A DNA stretch of 64,000 bases from Alphaproteobacteria bacterium (GCA_016869215.1 VGEP01000015.1:38604-102603); one strand, 5' to 3'. Shown: positions 1 through 10,850, numbered from the stretch's first letter. Numbers and translations are program-made. Notes: generated by a model not told the origin, from the letters alone.

Positions 1-37
1 CCTCTAAGACCCGAAACGTGCTAGTAAATCGCGTGTC

Positions 38-655
38 ATGCTGGTCCTGATCGACAATTACGACAGCTTCACCTTCAACCTTGTCCACTACCTGGGCGGG
101 CTGGGGGCCCACGTGACTGTCCACCGCAACGACAAGGTGTCGGTCGCGGACGTGCTGGCGCTGAAGCCCGGCGCCATCGTGCTGTCGCCCGGTCCCTGCA
201 CGCCCAACGAGGCCGGCATCTGCCTCGACCTGATCGAGAAGGCCGCGCCCGAAGTGCCGATCCTCGGCGTCTGCCTCGGCCACCAGGCCATCGGGCAGGC
301 GTTCGGCGGCAAGGTGGTGCGCGCGCCCTCCCCGGTCCACGGCAAGCTGAGCGAGGTCCGCCACGGCAACGGCGGCGTGTTCCGCGGCATCAACGGCCCG
401 TTCAAGGCGACGCGCTACCATTCGCTGGTGGTCGAGCGCGGCAGCATGCCCGAAACGTTGCAGGTCACAGCCGAGACCGACGGTGGGATCGTGATGGGCC
501 TTTCGCATGCGTCGCTGCCGGTGCACGGTGTGCAGTTCCACCCGGAAAGCATCGCCTCCGAGCACGGCCATCTGATCCTGAAGAATTTTCTCGACCTCGC
601 CGCGCAGTGGAACGTAGCGCGCGGGCGCAGCACGGCCAAAAGCCGGGTCCATTGA
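38..655 (+). CDS. trpG: Anthranilate synthase component II (glutamine amidotransferase)
   Basis: This 205-residue class I glutamine amidotransferase supplies ammonia from glutamine to anthranilate synthase component I (TrpE) in the first step of tryptophan synthesis. The oxyanion/nucleophile motif GVCLGHQ puts the catalytic Cys at residue 79. The His-Glu pair is at 168 and 170 in FHPES. Length is full for the family. trpE is not in the window and could lie just upstream. The gene is followed after 10 bases by trpD, so trpG-trpD-trpC form one transcription unit. A PabA role for folate is possible for this family, but the trp neighbours favour TrpG. Confidence 0.95.
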   Translation: MLVLIDNYDSFTFNLVHYLGGLGAHVTVHRNDKVSVADVLALKPGAIVLSPGPCTPNEAGICLDLIEKAAPEVPILGVCLGHQAIGQAFGGKVVRAPSPVHGKLSEVRHGNGGVFRGINGPFKATRYHSLVVERGSMPETLQVTAETDGGIVMGLSHASLPVHGVQFHPESIASEHGHLILKNFLDLAAQWNVARGRSTAKSRVH

Positions 656-665
656 GGAGGCGGCC

Positions 666-1685
666 GTGAGCGACGATTTCAAAGGACTCATTGCCAAGGT
701 CGCGGCAGGCACAACATTGTCGCGCGAGGAATCCGCCCGCGCCTTCGACCGCATGATGTCAGGCGAAGCCACGCCCTCGCAGATGGGCGCGCTCTTGATG
801 GCGCTGAGGGTGCGCGGCGAGACCGTCGACGAGATCACCGGCGCGGTCACGACCATGCGCGCCAAGATGCAGAAGGTCGCCGCTCCCCCCGACGCCATCG
901 ACGTGGTCGGCACCGGCGGCGACGCGTCCGGCTCCTACAACGTCTCGACCTGCGCCGCGCTGATCGTGGCCGGCGCGGGCGTCCCGGTCGCCAAGCACGG
1001 CAACCGCGCGCTGTCGTCGCGCTCGGGCGCAGCCGATGTGCTCGGTGCGCTCGGCGTCAACATCGAGCTTCGCCCGGACGAGATCACGCGCTGCATCTAC
1101 GAGGCCGGCATCGGTTTCATGTTCGCGCCCTCGCACCATCCCGCGACCAAGAACGTCGCGGCCACCCGCGTCGAGCTCGGCACGCGCACGATCTTCAACC
1201 TGCTGGGTCCCCTGTCCAATCCGGCAAGCGTCAAGCGCCAGATGATCGGCGCGTTCTCGCGGCAGTGGATCGAGCCGATGGCGCAGGTGCTGAAGAACCT
1301 CGGCTCGGAATGCGTCTGGGTGGCGCACGGCTCCGACGGCCTGGACGAAATCACCACCACGGGACCGACGCATGTGGCCGCGCTCGAAAACGGCCAGGTG
1401 CGGACCTTCGAGATCAATCCGGACGAGATCGGCGTCGAGCGCGCCAAGCCCGAGGCGCTGCGCGGCGGCGACGCCGAAACCAACGCCGCGGCGCTGATGG
1501 GCGTGCTGAAAGGCGTCAAGGGACCGTTCCGCGACATCGCGATCCTCAATGCCGCCGCAGCCCTGATCGTCGCAGGCCGCGCCAAGAACCTGAAAGAGGG
1601 CGCTGCGCTTGCCGTCAAATCCATCGACTCCGGCGAGGCCGAAGGCCGGCTCGACCGGCTGATCGCGGTCTCGAACGCGCAATGA
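666..1685 (+). CDS. trpD: Anthranilate phosphoribosyltransferase
   Basis: TrpD transfers the phosphoribosyl group of PRPP to anthranilate, the second step of tryptophan synthesis. The 339-residue protein has the glycine-rich PRPP loop GTGGD at residues 82-86 and the KHGNRALSS motif at 110-118 that binds anthranilate and pyrophosphate. The GTG start at 666 is chosen because a strong GAGGAGG ribosome site ends six bases before it. The stop overlaps the trpC start in an ATGA arrangement, which points to translational coupling. Confidence 0.96.
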   Translation: MSDDFKGLIAKVAAGTTLSREESARAFDRMMSGEATPSQMGALLMALRVRGETVDEITGAVTTMRAKMQKVAAPPDAIDVVGTGGDASGSYNVSTCAALIVAGAGVPVAKHGNRALSSRSGAADVLGALGVNIELRPDEITRCIYEAGIGFMFAPSHHPATKNVAATRVELGTRTIFNLLGPLSNPASVKRQMIGAFSRQWIEPMAQVLKNLGSECVWVAHGSDGLDEITTTGPTHVAALENGQVRTFEINPDEIGVERAKPEALRGGDAETNAAALMGVLKGVKGPFRDIAILNAAAALIVAGRAKNLKEGAALAVKSIDSGEAEGRLDRLIAVSNAQ

Positions 1686-2494
1686 CCGACATCCTCAAAA
1701 TAATCGAGGCCTACAAGCGCGAGGAGATCGCCGCCGCCAAGCGCGCGCGCCCATTGTCCCAGGTCGAGGCCGAAGCCAGGGCCGCCGCCCCCCCGCGCGG
1801 CTTCCTGCGCGCGCTGGAGCGAAAGATTGCGTGCGGCGAGTACGCGCTGATTGCCGAGATCAAGAAGGCGAGTCCCTCGGCCGGGCTGATCCGAGACGAC
1901 TTCGATCCGCCGCAACTCGCGCGGGCCTACGAGGCCGGCGGCGCGGCCTGTTTGTCGGTGTTGACCGACGCGCCGTCGTTCCAGGGCCGGCCGGAGTTTC
2001 TCGCCGCCGCGCGCGCGGCGACCGCGTTGCCTGCGCTGCGCAAGGACTTCATGTACGAGCCATATCAGATCGCGGAATCGCGGGCGATGGGCGCGGACTG
2101 CATTCTCATCATCCTCGCTTCGGTCGACGATGCCTGTGCGAGCGATCTGGAAGCTGCGGCCGTCGCTCACGGCATGGACGTACTGGTCGAGGTGCACGAC
2201 GAAGCCGAACTCGATCGTGCGCTGAAGCTGAAATCGCGGCTGATCGGCATCAACAACCGCGACCTGAAGGTGTTCAAGACTTCGCTTGCGGTGTCCGAGC
2301 GCCTGGCCCCGCGCGTGCCGGCCGGTAAGGTGATCGTCGGCGAGAGCGGCATCCACACACCGGCCGATCTTTCGCGGCTTGCCGCGGTCGGCATCAGGGC
2401 GTTCCTGGTCGGCGAGAGCCTGATGCGAAAGCCGGACGTCGCCGCCGCCACACGCGCGCTGCTCGCGCGCGAACGCGCCCACGCCGGGAGCTGA
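1682..2494 (+). CDS. trpC: Indole-3-glycerol phosphate synthase
   Basis: TrpC closes the indole ring, converting CdRP to indole-3-glycerol phosphate. The 270-residue TIM barrel carries the family motifs [11 protein letters not shown] (59-68), LRKDFM (119-124), [10 protein letters not shown] (189-198) and VGESGIHT (219-226), which supply the catalytic Lys, Glu and Asn residues. The open frame extends upstream into trpD, but the ATG at 1682 overlaps the trpD stop by four bases and gives the normal family length. It is the last trp gene in this cluster, and moaC follows after three bases. Confidence 0.96.
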   Translation: MTDILKIIEAYKREEIAAAKRARPLSQVEAEARAAAPPRGFLRALERKIACGEYALIAEIKKASPSAGLIRDDFDPPQLARAYEAGGAACLSVLTDAPSFQGRPEFLAAARAATALPALRKDFMYEPYQIAESRAMGADCILIILASVDDACASDLEAAAVAHGMDVLVEVHDEAELDRALKLKSRLIGINNRDLKVFKTSLAVSERLAPRVPAGKVIVGESGIHTPADLSRLAAVGIRAFLVGESLMRKPDVAAATRALLARERAHAGS

Positions 2495-2497
2495 ACC

Positions 2498-3019
2498 ATG
2501 GCCAAGGACGAGAAACCCGCGCTCTCGCACCTCGGCAAAGGCGGCGAGGCGCGGATGGTCGACGTGTCGGGCAAGGACGCGACCGAGCGCGTCGCGATCG
2601 CCGCGGGCTGCGTCGTGATGAAGACCGAGACGCTCGACATCGTGCTCGCCGGTAACGCGATCAAGGGCGACGTGCTGGCCGCGGCCCGCATCGCCGGCAT
2701 CATGGCAGCGAAACGCACCCACCAGCTTATTCCCCTTTGCCATCCCCTGCCGATCACCAAGGCCTCGGTCGACATCGAGCCCGACCACCGCCTGCCCGGT
2801 TTCGTCGTGCAGTCGACGGTGAAGGTCACCGGCCAGACCGGCGTCGAGATGGAGGCGCTGACGGCGGTGTCGGTCGCGTGCCTTACGATCTACGACATGG
2901 TCAAGGCGGTCGAAAAAGGCATGCGGATCGAGAACATCCACCTGGTCGAAAAGCAGGGCGGCAAGTCCGGGCACTATCGCGCCGCGGACGAGCGTGCCAA
3001 GGACTCCGCCAAGGAATGA
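2498..3019 (+). CDS. moaC: Cyclic pyranopterin monophosphate synthase MoaC
   Basis: MoaC works with MoaA to convert GTP to cyclic pyranopterin monophosphate, the first intermediate of molybdenum cofactor synthesis. The 173-residue protein has the conserved stretch [14 protein letters not shown] near residue 77 and [20 protein letters not shown] near 113, both typical of MoaC active sites. It begins three bases after trpC and is followed within 20 bases by moeA, so the trp and moa genes probably share a transcript. Only these two cofactor genes are present here. Confidence 0.95.
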   Translation: MAKDEKPALSHLGKGGEARMVDVSGKDATERVAIAAGCVVMKTETLDIVLAGNAIKGDVLAAARIAGIMAAKRTHQLIPLCHPLPITKASVDIEPDHRLPGFVVQSTVKVTGQTGVEMEALTAVSVACLTIYDMVKAVEKGMRIENIHLVEKQGGKSGHYRAADERAKDSAKE

Positions 3020-3035
3020 ACGCGGGGAGTTGGCG

Positions 3036-4259
3036 TTGAGCAAGGCGTTGTTGTCGGTCGCCGATGCGCTCGCCCGTGTGCTCGACGGGGCGCAACCGCT
3101 GCCGTGCGAAGCGGTGCCGCTGACCGAAGCGGCGGGCCGCGTGCTGTGCCAGGACCTCGCGGCGCTGCGTACCCAGCCGCCCGCCGACATGTCGGCAATG
3201 GACGGCTATGCCGTGCGAGCGGCCGATGTGGCGCAGGTTCCTGCAACGCTGAACGTAGCTGGCGAAGTCGCGGCCGGACGTCCCTTCGAGGGGACGGTCG
3301 GGCCCGGACAAGCCGCCCGCATCTTCACCGGCGGCGTGGTGCCGCCCGGCGCCGATACCATCGTCATTCAGGAAAACACGGAGAAGGACGGCGAGCGGGT
3401 GCTGGTCAAGCAACCCGAAAAACCGGGGCGCCATATCCGCCGGGCGGGCCTCGACTTCAAGGCCGGCCAGGTGCTGCTGCCGAAGGGCCGCCACCTGACC
3501 GACCGCGACGTGATGCTGACCGCGGCCATGAATCATCCCTCGGTGCCGGTGCACCGGCGGCCGAAGATCGCGGTGCTCGCGACCGGCGACGAACTGCGCG
3601 CGCCGGGCTCCGCGCTCGGTCCGGGCGAGATCGTCTACTCCAACGGCTTCGCCCTGCTCGCGCTGGCGCGCGCCGAGGGCGCCGACGTCATCGATCTCGG
3701 CATCGTGCCCGACCGGGTCGAGGCCACGGTCGAGGCGATCCGGCGCGCGCGCGCGACCGGCGCCGACATTCTGGTGACGACCGGCGGGGCATCGGTCGGG
3801 GATTACGATCTGGTGCAGCGCGGGCTTTCGGCCGAGGGCCTCGCCCTGTCGTTCTGGCGGGTGGCGCTCAGACCGGGGCGGCCGATGATGAACGGACGGC
3901 TCGGCGAGATGCATGTGCTCGGTCTGCCGGGCAACCCGGTGTCGGCCTATGTCTGCGCGCTATTGTTCCTGGTGCCGCTCATCCGGCGGCTCTGCGGGCG
4001 CGCCGACGAAGCGCCGGCCCCCGAATCGGCGGTGCTCGGCTGCGATCTTCCGAAAAATGACGAACGGGCCGACTACATGCGGGCCACGCTGACGCCCGGC
4101 CCCGACGGAATCCCGGTCGCGGTTCCGGTCAAAATCCAAGATTCGTCGATGATGGCCGCACTCGCAAAGGCCGATTGTCTCGTCGTTCGCGAGCCTTTTG
4201 CGCCTGCGGCCAAGGCCGGAGGCCGTTGTTCGATCCTTAGGCTTACGCGGCCGTTTTAG
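3036..4259 (+). CDS. moeA: Molybdopterin molybdenumtransferase MoeA
   Basis: MoeA inserts molybdate into adenylylated molybdopterin. The protein shows the MoeA landmarks [36 protein letters not shown] and [10 protein letters not shown] in the expected order. The TTG start at 3036 is preferred: it is preceded by GGGGAG at a spacing of 7-8 bases, gives the usual ~407 residues and avoids overlap with moaC. A longer frame opens at 2994 inside moaC but has no clear ribosome site. It forms a pair with moaC and is the last gene before the lexA promoter region. Confidence 0.92.
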   Translation: MSKALLSVADALARVLDGAQPLPCEAVPLTEAAGRVLCQDLAALRTQPPADMSAMDGYAVRAADVAQVPATLNVAGEVAAGRPFEGTVGPGQAARIFTGGVVPPGADTIVIQENTEKDGERVLVKQPEKPGRHIRRAGLDFKAGQVLLPKGRHLTDRDVMLTAAMNHPSVPVHRRPKIAVLATGDELRAPGSALGPGEIVYSNGFALLALARAEGADVIDLGIVPDRVEATVEAIRRARATGADILVTTGGASVGDYDLVQRGLSAEGLALSFWRVALRPGRPMMNGRLGEMHVLGLPGNPVSAYVCALLFLVPLIRRLCGRADEAPAPESAVLGCDLPKNDERADYMRATLTPGPDGIPVAVPVKIQDSSMMAALAKADCLVVREPFAPAAKAGGRCSILRLTRPF

Positions 4260-4298
4260 CGGTCCTTCGACTTGTTCACGCCAAATTAAAGGGTTGCG

Positions 4299-4313
4299 GA
4301 ACAAGGATAGAAC
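4299..4313. promoter_or_regulatory. LexA (SOS) box upstream of lexA, perfect match
   Basis: The sequence reads GAAC-N7-GAAC, which on the other strand is GTTC-N7-GTTC, the alphaproteobacterial LexA operator. It lies 69 bases before the lexA start codon, next to an AT-richer stretch that could hold the -10 element, so it fits autorepression of lexA. Confidence 0.85.
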
Positions 4314-4324
4314 ATATAGTGTCC

Positions 4325-4339
4325 GTTCATGATTTGTTT
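4325..4339. promoter_or_regulatory. Second, imperfect LexA box upstream of lexA
   Basis: The sequence is GTTC-N7-GTTT, one base from the GTTC-N7-GTTC consensus. It lies 26 bases centre to centre downstream of the perfect box. Two sites would strengthen autorepression. It could be coincidental because the second half-site is imperfect. Confidence 0.5.
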
Positions 4340-4381
4340 TCGAGCCCTGGTAGGTTCGAAAACCCGGAGGAAACCACGACG

Positions 4382-5074
4382 ATGCTGACCCGCAAGCAAT
4401 TCGAGCTTCTGCGCTTCATCCACGAGCGTTTGAAGGAGTCCGGGGTTCCGCCCTCCTTCGACGAAATGAAGGACGCGCTCGACTTGCGCTCGAAATCCGG
4501 CATCCACCGGCTGATCACGGCGCTGGAGGAGCGCGGCTTCATCCGGCGGCTGCCGAACCGGGCGCGCGCCATCGAGGTGATCAAGCTGCCCGAACCGGTG
4601 GGCCAGGGCATGGGCCGGCGCGGTTTCACACCGAGCGTCATCGAAGGCAATCTCGGCCGCGGGCGTGCGTCCGCGGAGGACGATGGCGGGCGCCCGATTG
4701 CGATACCGGTCATGGGCCGGATCGCGGCCGGCACGCCGATCGAAGCGATCCAGAACAAGAGCCATGTCATCAGCATGCCGCCCGACATGCTCGGCACCGG
4801 CGATCATTTCGCGCTCGAAGTGCGCGGCGACTCGATGATCGAGGCCGGCATCCTCGAAGGCGACACGGTGCTGATCCGCAAGACCGAGGCCGCCGACACC
4901 GGCGACATCGTGGTGGCGCTGATCGACGACGAGGAGGCAACGCTGAAGCGTTTCCGCCGTCGTGGCGCCTCGATCGCGCTCGAACCCGCCAATGCGGCCT
5001 ATGAGGTTCGGATCCTGCCCCCGACGCGCGTGCGCATCCAGGGCAAGATGGTGGGGTTGTTCCGGAAGTACTGA
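4382..5074 (+). CDS. lexA: LexA repressor, SOS response regulator
   Basis: LexA represses DNA-damage genes and cleaves itself when stimulated by RecA-ssDNA. The 230-residue protein has an N-terminal winged helix (1-70), the Ala116-Gly117 cleavage site in MGRIAAGTP, the nucleophile Ser151 in RGDSM and the general base Lys189 in ATLKR. The ATG at 4382 is chosen over an upstream frame opening at 4319 because GGAGG lies 11 bases before it and the product starts at the conserved MLTRKQ. Two LexA boxes precede it. The end is only ten bases from the convergent comEC stop. Confidence 0.97.
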   Translation: MLTRKQFELLRFIHERLKESGVPPSFDEMKDALDLRSKSGIHRLITALEERGFIRRLPNRARAIEVIKLPEPVGQGMGRRGFTPSVIEGNLGRGRASAEDDGGRPIAIPVMGRIAAGTPIEAIQNKSHVISMPPDMLGTGDHFALEVRGDSMIEAGILEGDTVLIRKTEAADTGDIVVALIDDEEATLKRFRRRGASIALEPANAAYEVRILPPTRVRIQGKMVGLFRKY

Positions 5075-5083
5075 CGGCCGCGC

Positions 5084-7387
5084 TCAGTCGCCCGGCTCCA
5101 GGTCCTGGGTCCGCGGCGTTGCATCGCGCAGGATCGGGCGGCCCGCCGCCCGCGGCTGTTCCGCGACGACCGGCGCGGCCTTGGCCCAGGGCCGGTCCTG
5201 GCCGGCGGGGCGCGCCGCGAGCAGGCTCCAGCGATCGCCCTCGCGCATCAGTGCAACAGCGCCCTGCGCACGCGAGAGATTCCGATCCACCGCAACCGAA
5301 GCGCAGCCGGGCGGCGCTTCGCGCGCCGTTACGACAACGGCCGCGCGCCCGCAGTCCTCGCGCAACGCATCGGCCGACAGCGCGAGCGCCAGGACGCGCC
5401 CATTGGGCAGGCGCGCGGTGCAGCCGTCGGCGTCGCAGCGGAAGCCTTCGGCAAGCGCCGGATTGGCCGGCACTCGTGCATCGCCGTCGGCCGCGAGCCA
5501 ATAGCGCACAGTGAAGGCATCGCTCCTTGTCTGCCGGATGGACAGTTGCCCGTTGGTCCCGCGTGCCGCGACGGTTTGGCCATCGGCCGAGATCAGAACG
5601 TCCGGCTGCGGCGCCTGGATCGCCCAAAGGCTCGCAACAGCGATCACGGCCGCACCGCACCAGCGCAACGGCGTGCGCAGGAGACACAGCACCACGATCC
5701 CGCCGGTGACGAGCAGCAGCGGGCCTACGCCGAATGACGGCATGCGCCCGACCGCGCCCGGAAGCTGCGCGACCCAGAGCGCCACCGCGATCATCCAGCC
5801 AATGCCCTCGCCCATCAGCCGCCACAGCAAGCCGTCGAAGCCGAAGGGAGCCGCAACCAGCGCAAGCAACCCAACCGGCATCACCCAGGCCGAAACGATC
5901 GGCATGGCGATCAGGTTCGACAGCACGCCATAGGGCGCGATGCGATGGAAGTGATAGGCGGCGTAGGGCGTGGTCGCGAGGCCCGCCACGATCGAGGCCA
6001 GCACCAGCGCGGCGATCTCGCGCCCGCCCCACAGCGCCACGCGCGCGCCGAGCGACGTGTCGCGGCCGGACGCCTGCCAGCGCACGCTTCGTTCGTAGGC
6101 CGCGACCAGCGCCAGCGTCGCCGCAAACGACATCTGAAAGCTCGGATGCACCACAGCCTGCGGCGCATAGAGCAGAACTCCGAAGGCCGCGAGCGCGAGC
6201 GTGCGAAGCGTGATGGCGGGCCGGTCGGCCATGACGCCGACCAGCACGATGGCGGTCATGATGAAGGCGCGCTGCGTCGCGACTTCGGCACCGGACAGGA
6301 GCAGATAGAACGCCGCAGCCCCGAGCGCGATCGACGCCGCCCATTTCTTGATCGGGCGGCGGCTCGCAAACGACGGCACTAGCGCAAGCAGGGCGCGGAC
6401 GAAGAAGAACACCACGCCGGCGACCACCGCCATGTGATAGCCGGAGATCGACAGCACATGGGCGAGGCTTGAGACATACATGGCCTCGTTGACCGGCGCC
6501 GAAATGGCGTCGCGTTTGCCGGTGATCAGCGCGGATGCAATCGCGCCTTTGTCGCCGGGCACGACAGCGCGGATGCGCGCGTCGATGTCGTCGCGAAGCC
6601 CCTGGATCGAGGCCGCGAATTGCAGCCGCAGACTCACGGGCTGCGGCGCCTCGGCGATCCGGATCGCGCCCAGCGCGAAGCCAGTGGCGCCGATGCCCTG
6701 GAAGTACAGATCGCGCGCGAAGTCGTAGCCGCCGGGCCGCAGCGGCGCGAGCGGCGGATTGAGCCGCGCGCGAAACGTCACATACGTGCCCACCGGAGGC
6801 GCGGTGCCCTTGCGAACCGAGATCCGGACCCGCGCCGGCTTCTGATCGAGCCGCGCGCCTTCGAGCTTCAATGCGCGAACCACGATGCGGTCGGAACGCT
6901 CGCGCTCCTCGCGCGTTACGACAAAGCCCGATATCTCCACATTGCCCGCGGGCCGGGTCAGCACCGGATGCGCGATATAGGCGCTGCGCAGCGTCACCGT
7001 GGCGAAGCCCATGGCCACGGCGGCGGCGGCGAGCGCCGTGGGAAAGCCCAGCGGCCTGCGCCGCGCCAGGAACGCCACGGTGATCGCGGCGAACGCCAAG
7101 GCTGAAGCCGCCCAGGCCTTCGGTTCGGTCTCGGCGGCGAAGTAGAGCGCAATGCCGAGCCCGAACGCCACGGGCAGCCACGGCATCAGACGGCCGGGCC
7201 GAACTTCCGCCTCCGCCCATTGTCGGGCGCGCTGCGCGACGGCGTATCCGGCGTCGGCGAACCCGCCGAGCGAAACTGGCGCGCGCCCGCTGCGCGGTTC
7301 TCCGCCGGGCGGCCAGGTCTCCGCGCGCCCTTCGGCACGTCCCTCCGCCGGGCCGCGCTTTCCGCCGCCCCTGCCCCAGTCGACCAT
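5084..7387 (-). CDS. comEC: ComEC/Rec2-type DNA uptake channel protein
   Basis: ComEC proteins form the inner-membrane channel that carries single-stranded DNA during natural transformation. The 767-residue product has two N-terminal membrane segments, an OB-like region (about 120-260) and a multi-helix competence domain with the hallmark VLSISGYHMAVVAG near residue 315. The C-terminal ~150 residues lack the HxHxDH metallo-beta-lactamase motif seen in full-length ComEC, so this is the shorter form. The ATG at 7387 is preferred over a TTG six bases upstream. It follows glnS on the same strand. Whether the strain is transformable cannot be judged from this. Confidence 0.88.
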   Translation of the reverse strand: MVDWGRGGGKRGPAEGRAEGRAETWPPGGEPRSGRAPVSLGGFADAGYAVAQRARQWAEAEVRPGRLMPWLPVAFGLGIALYFAAETEPKAWAASALAFAAITVAFLARRRPLGFPTALAAAAVAMGFATVTLRSAYIAHPVLTRPAGNVEISGFVVTREERERSDRIVVRALKLEGARLDQKPARVRISVRKGTAPPVGTYVTFRARLNPPLAPLRPGGYDFARDLYFQGIGATGFALGAIRIAEAPQPVSLRLQFAASIQGLRDDIDARIRAVVPGDKGAIASALITGKRDAISAPVNEAMYVSSLAHVLSISGYHMAVVAGVVFFFVRALLALVPSFASRRPIKKWAASIALGAAAFYLLLSGAEVATQRAFIMTAIVLVGVMADRPAITLRTLALAAFGVLLYAPQAVVHPSFQMSFAATLALVAAYERSVRWQASGRDTSLGARVALWGGREIAALVLASIVAGLATTPYAAYHFHRIAPYGVLSNLIAMPIVSAWVMPVGLLALVAAPFGFDGLLWRLMGEGIGWMIAVALWVAQLPGAVGRMPSFGVGPLLLVTGGIVVLCLLRTPLRWCGAAVIAVASLWAIQAPQPDVLISADGQTVAARGTNGQLSIRQTRSDAFTVRYWLAADGDARVPANPALAEGFRCDADGCTARLPNGRVLALALSADALREDCGRAAVVVTAREAPPGCASVAVDRNLSRAQGAVALMREGDRWSLLAARPAGQDRPWAKAAPVVAEQPRAAGRPILRDATPRTQDLEPGD

Positions 7388-7419
7388 GCGCAACGCCCCC
7401 CGACGCGCGCGGCCGGCGA

Positions 7420-9123
7420 TCAGGCTTTGCCGCCGACCTCCTTGGCGAAGGTATCACGCAATCCGACGGTGCGGTTGAACACCGGGCGCTCGGGTGTGGA
7501 ATCCGGATCGGCCACAAAATAGCCCAGCCGCTCGAACTGCACCGGCTCGGCGGAATTGCCGCCGACCAGCGCAGGTTCGAGCCAGGCGTCTTTCAGCACT
7601 TCCAGCGACTGTGGATTGAGGTCCGAAGCGAAGCCCTCGCCGCCGGCTGGATCGGGCTTGTTGAACAGCGGATTGTAGAGCCGCACCTCGGCGGTCTTCG
7701 CGTGCGCGGCCGAGACCCAGTGGATCGTGGCCTTGACCTTGCGGCCGTCGGGCGCATTGCCGCCGCGGGTCGCCGGATCGTAGGTGCAGTGCAGTTCGAC
7801 CACCTTGCCCTTGTCGTCCTTCACCACACTTTTGCAGGTGATGAAATAGGCGTAGCGCAGCCGCACCTCGGCGCCGGGCGACAGCCGGAAGAACTTCTTG
7901 GGCGGGTTCTCCATGAAGTCGTCGCGCTCGATATAGAGATCGCGGCCGAATTTAATCTTGCGCGAACCCGTGGACGGATCGTCCGGATGGTTGACCGCGT
8001 CGAGGTCCTCGTCATGGCCTTCCGGATAGTTCTCGATCACCACCTTGAGCGGGCGCAGCACCGCCATCCGGCGCTGCGCGGTCTTGTTGAGGTGCTCGCG
8101 GATCGAGAAGTCGAGCACGCCTGCATCGACCACGCTGTTGGCCTTGGCGACACCGATGCGTTTGACGAAGTCGCGGACCGCCTGCGGCGGCACGCCCCGC
8201 CGGCGCAGACCCGCAATCGTCGGCATGCGCGGGTCGTCCCAGCCGGCGACGTGACCGTCCTGCACCAGTTTGGTCAGCACCCGCTTCGACAGCACGGTGT
8301 AGGTGAGGTTCAGCCGCGCGAACTCGTACTGCCGCGGGCGCGAGGGCACCGGCAGGTGCTCCAGGAACCAGTCGTAGAGCGGCCGATGGTCCTCGAACTC
8401 CAGCGTGCAGATCGAATGGGTGATGTGTTCGATCGCGTCCGACTGGCCGTGGGCGTAATCGTAGCTCGGATAGATTTTCCACTCCGTCCCCGTGCGCGGG
8501 TGTGCGGCGTGCAGGATGCGGTAGAGCACCGGATCGCGCAGGTTGATGTTGCCCGACGCCATGTCGATCTTGGCGCGCAGCACCCTCGCGCCGTTCGGGA
8601 ACTCGCCCGCCCGCATGCGGCGGAACAGGTCGAGGTTTTCGTCCACGCTGCGGTCGCGGAACGGACTGTTTCTGCCGGGCTCGGTCAGCGTGCCGCGGTT
8701 GACCCGCATCTCCTCCTGGGACTGGTCGTCGACATAGGCGAGGCCGGCCCGGATCAGATGCTCGGCCCATTCGTAGAGCCGCTCGAAGTAATCGGAGGCG
8801 TGATAGAGGTGCCCGCCCCAATCGAAGCCAAGCCAGCGCACGTCGCGGGCGATGGCGTCGATGAACTCCTGCTCCTCCCTGGTCGGGTTGGTGTCGTCGA
8901 AACGCAGATGGCAGCGTCCGCCGAACTCCTCCGCCACCCCGAAATTCAGGCAGATCGACTTGGCGTGGCCTATGTGCAGGTAGCCGTTTGGCTCCGGCGG
9001 GAACCGGGTGACCACGGTCTTGTGCTGGCCGGACGTAAGGTCGGCCGCGACGATATCGCGGATGAAGTCGCGGCCCGCGGCCTCGCCCGCCGCCGCCTCC
9101 GCCTTGCTTTCGCCGACCGCCAT
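7420..9123 (-). CDS. glnS: Glutaminyl-tRNA synthetase
   Basis: GlnRS charges tRNA-Gln directly with glutamine. The 567-residue protein has the class I signatures [15 protein letters not shown] (HIGH at 50-53) and LSKR at 278-281, plus a C-terminal anticodon-binding beta-barrel region with the family stretch [16 protein letters not shown]. The [11 protein letters not shown] motif separates it from GluRS, whose equivalent here (gltX) reads [14 protein letters not shown]. Many alphaproteobacteria lack GlnRS and use GluRS plus GatCAB instead, so its presence is a lineage feature. It is divergent from gltX with a 116-base gap. Confidence 0.95.
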   Translation of the reverse strand: MAVGESKAEAAAGEAAGRDFIRDIVAADLTSGQHKTVVTRFPPEPNGYLHIGHAKSICLNFGVAEEFGGRCHLRFDDTNPTREEQEFIDAIARDVRWLGFDWGGHLYHASDYFERLYEWAEHLIRAGLAYVDDQSQEEMRVNRGTLTEPGRNSPFRDRSVDENLDLFRRMRAGEFPNGARVLRAKIDMASGNINLRDPVLYRILHAAHPRTGTEWKIYPSYDYAHGQSDAIEHITHSICTLEFEDHRPLYDWFLEHLPVPSRPRQYEFARLNLTYTVLSKRVLTKLVQDGHVAGWDDPRMPTIAGLRRRGVPPQAVRDFVKRIGVAKANSVVDAGVLDFSIREHLNKTAQRRMAVLRPLKVVIENYPEGHDEDLDAVNHPDDPSTGSRKIKFGRDLYIERDDFMENPPKKFFRLSPGAEVRLRYAYFITCKSVVKDDKGKVVELHCTYDPATRGGNAPDGRKVKATIHWVSAAHAKTAEVRLYNPLFNKPDPAGGEGFASDLNPQSLEVLKDAWLEPALVGGNSAEPVQFERLGYFVADPDSTPERPVFNRTVGLRDTFAKEVGGKA

Positions 9124-9239
9124 GCCCGCTCCTCGACCGAACCGCCAAGTGAGCCGGTCGGCGCCTATGTGGCAAATCCGGGCGCGCGCGCCAAGCCCGC
9201 CCTGGGACCGTTGCCTATTGGACCGCGGGAGACTTTCGC

Positions 9240-10718
9240 ATGACAGCGTTCCGCGCTATGAGCGCGTCCCATGACGCCCGCCACCCGGTCATGACCGACC
9301 CCATCGTCACGCGCTTTGCACCGTCGCCCACCGGATTCCTTCACATCGGCGGGGCGCGGACCGCGCTGTTCAACTGGCTCTATGCGCGCGGCCGCGGCGG
9401 CAAGATGTTGCTGCGGATCGAGGATACCGACCGCGAACGGTCCACCAAGGCGGCGATCGACGCCATCCTCGACGGGCTCGACTGGCTTGGGCTGCATTGG
9501 GACGGGGAGACCGTCTACCAGTTCTCGCGCGTGGCGCGGCACCGCGAGATTGCCGAGCGGATGCTCGCCGAAGGCAAGGCCTATCGCTGCTTCTGCACGC
9601 CCGAGGAACTGGCGCAGATGCGCGAGAAGGCCAAGGCCGAGGGCAAGACGCGGCTCTATGACGGCCGCTGGCGGGACCGCGATCCGTCCGAGGCGCCGGC
9701 CGGGCAGCCTTACGCGATCCGGCTCAAGGCGCCGCTCTCCGGCGAAACGGTGGTCGAGGACCAGGTCCAGGGCCGCGTCACCTGGCAGAACGAGAACCTG
9801 GACGATTTCGTGCTGCTGCGGTCCGACGGCACGCCCACCTACATGCTGGCCGTGGTGGTGGACGACCACGACATGGCCGTGACCCACATCATCCGCGGCG
9901 ACGACCACCTGAACAACGGCGCGCGGCAAACCCAGATCTATCAGGCGCTGGGCTGGACGATCCCGGTCATGTCGCACATCCCGCTGATCCACGGGCCGGA
10001 CGGATCGAAGCTCTCCAAACGCCACGGCGCGCTCGGCGTCGACGCCTACCGCGCCATGGGCTACCTGCCCGCCGCCATGCGCAACTATCTGGTCCGGCTC
10101 GGCTGGAGCCACGGCGACCAGGAGGTGTTCTCCACCGAGGAGATGATCGCAGCCTTCGACCTGCCGCAGATCGGGCGCTCGCCGGCCCGGTTCGACTTCG
10201 CCAAGCTGGAGAGCCTGAGCGGCCACTACATGCGAACGTCGCCGGACGCCGACCTGCTGGCGGCAATCGACGGGCTCCTGCCGCACCTGGCCAACGGCAC
10301 CGACATTGCGGCCAAGCTGACGCCGCCAATCCGCAGCCAGATTCTGGCCGCCATGCCCGACCTCAAGGAGCGCGCCAAGACGCTAGTGGAGCTGATCGAT
10401 GCCGCAAGCTTCATCTGGTCCGGCCGGCCGCTCGCGCTCGACGACAAGGCGACCGCCCTGCTGACGCCCGAGGCGCGTGGTTTGATCCGCGAGGTGACGC
10501 AGGCGCTGGAGACGGTCGAACCGTGGACCCCGGCGGCAACGGAACAGGCCGTCCGGAGCTATGCCGAAACCAAGGGCACCAAACTTGGCACGGTGGCGCA
10601 ACCGCTACGGGCGGCACTGACCGGCCGCGCCACATCGCCCGGAATCTTCAACGTGCTGACTGTCCTGGGCCGGCAGGAAAGCCTGGCACGGCTGCGCGAT
10701 CAGGCATCCGCCTCCTAG
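9240..10718 (+). CDS. gltX: Glutamyl-tRNA synthetase
   Basis: GluRS charges tRNA-Glu. The class I motifs are [14 protein letters not shown] (about residues 27-40) and KLSKRHGA (257-264), with a C-terminal anticodon-binding domain. The start at 9240 has a GGGAG ribosome site eight bases upstream. An in-frame ATG at 9291 gives the usual family N terminus ([15 protein letters not shown]) but lacks a clear ribosome site, so the first 17 residues are uncertain. Its neighbour gltA is in the same direction, 132 bases downstream. Confidence 0.94.
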   Translation: MTAFRAMSASHDARHPVMTDPIVTRFAPSPTGFLHIGGARTALFNWLYARGRGGKMLLRIEDTDRERSTKAAIDAILDGLDWLGLHWDGETVYQFSRVARHREIAERMLAEGKAYRCFCTPEELAQMREKAKAEGKTRLYDGRWRDRDPSEAPAGQPYAIRLKAPLSGETVVEDQVQGRVTWQNENLDDFVLLRSDGTPTYMLAVVVDDHDMAVTHIIRGDDHLNNGARQTQIYQALGWTIPVMSHIPLIHGPDGSKLSKRHGALGVDAYRAMGYLPAAMRNYLVRLGWSHGDQEVFSTEEMIAAFDLPQIGRSPARFDFAKLESLSGHYMRTSPDADLLAAIDGLLPHLANGTDIAAKLTPPIRSQILAAMPDLKERAKTLVELIDAASFIWSGRPLALDDKATALLTPEARGLIREVTQALETVEPWTPAATEQAVRSYAETKGTKLGTVAQPLRAALTGRATSPGIFNVLTVLGRQESLARLRDQASAS

Positions 10719-10850
10719 GCGGGGGCGCACCTTGCAGCGCACAACTGAATGGGATACCCAAGATTGTCCGGCGTTTGCGCGGGTTGCCGCGCCCGCGGCG
10801 GGGTTTCCTAGCATTCCGGCCGAGGGGCTCGACTGCATCGAGGTGCCACT

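Noticed and set aside
759..1682. Long open frame on the minus strand opposite trpD (307 codons)
   Set aside because: High-GC shadow of trpD; no family similarity, no ribosome site, low-complexity Arg/Ala/Gly composition.
2994..3035. Longer moeA start inside moaC
   Set aside because: No ribosome site and it overlaps moaC; the TTG at 3036 has a well-placed GGGGAG.
1097..3190. 697-codon minus-strand frame across trpD, trpC and moaC
   Set aside because: Covers three well-recognised genes on the other strand; its product has no domain and is a GC-codon artefact.
4770..7517. 915-codon minus-strand frame in another register over comEC
   Set aside because: Arg-rich shadow product; the comEC frame has clear helices and the ComEC motif.
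10708..10722. Short hairpin CCGCC/GGCGG at the gltX stop as terminator
   Set aside because: Only 5 bp, overlaps the stop codon and has no U-run.
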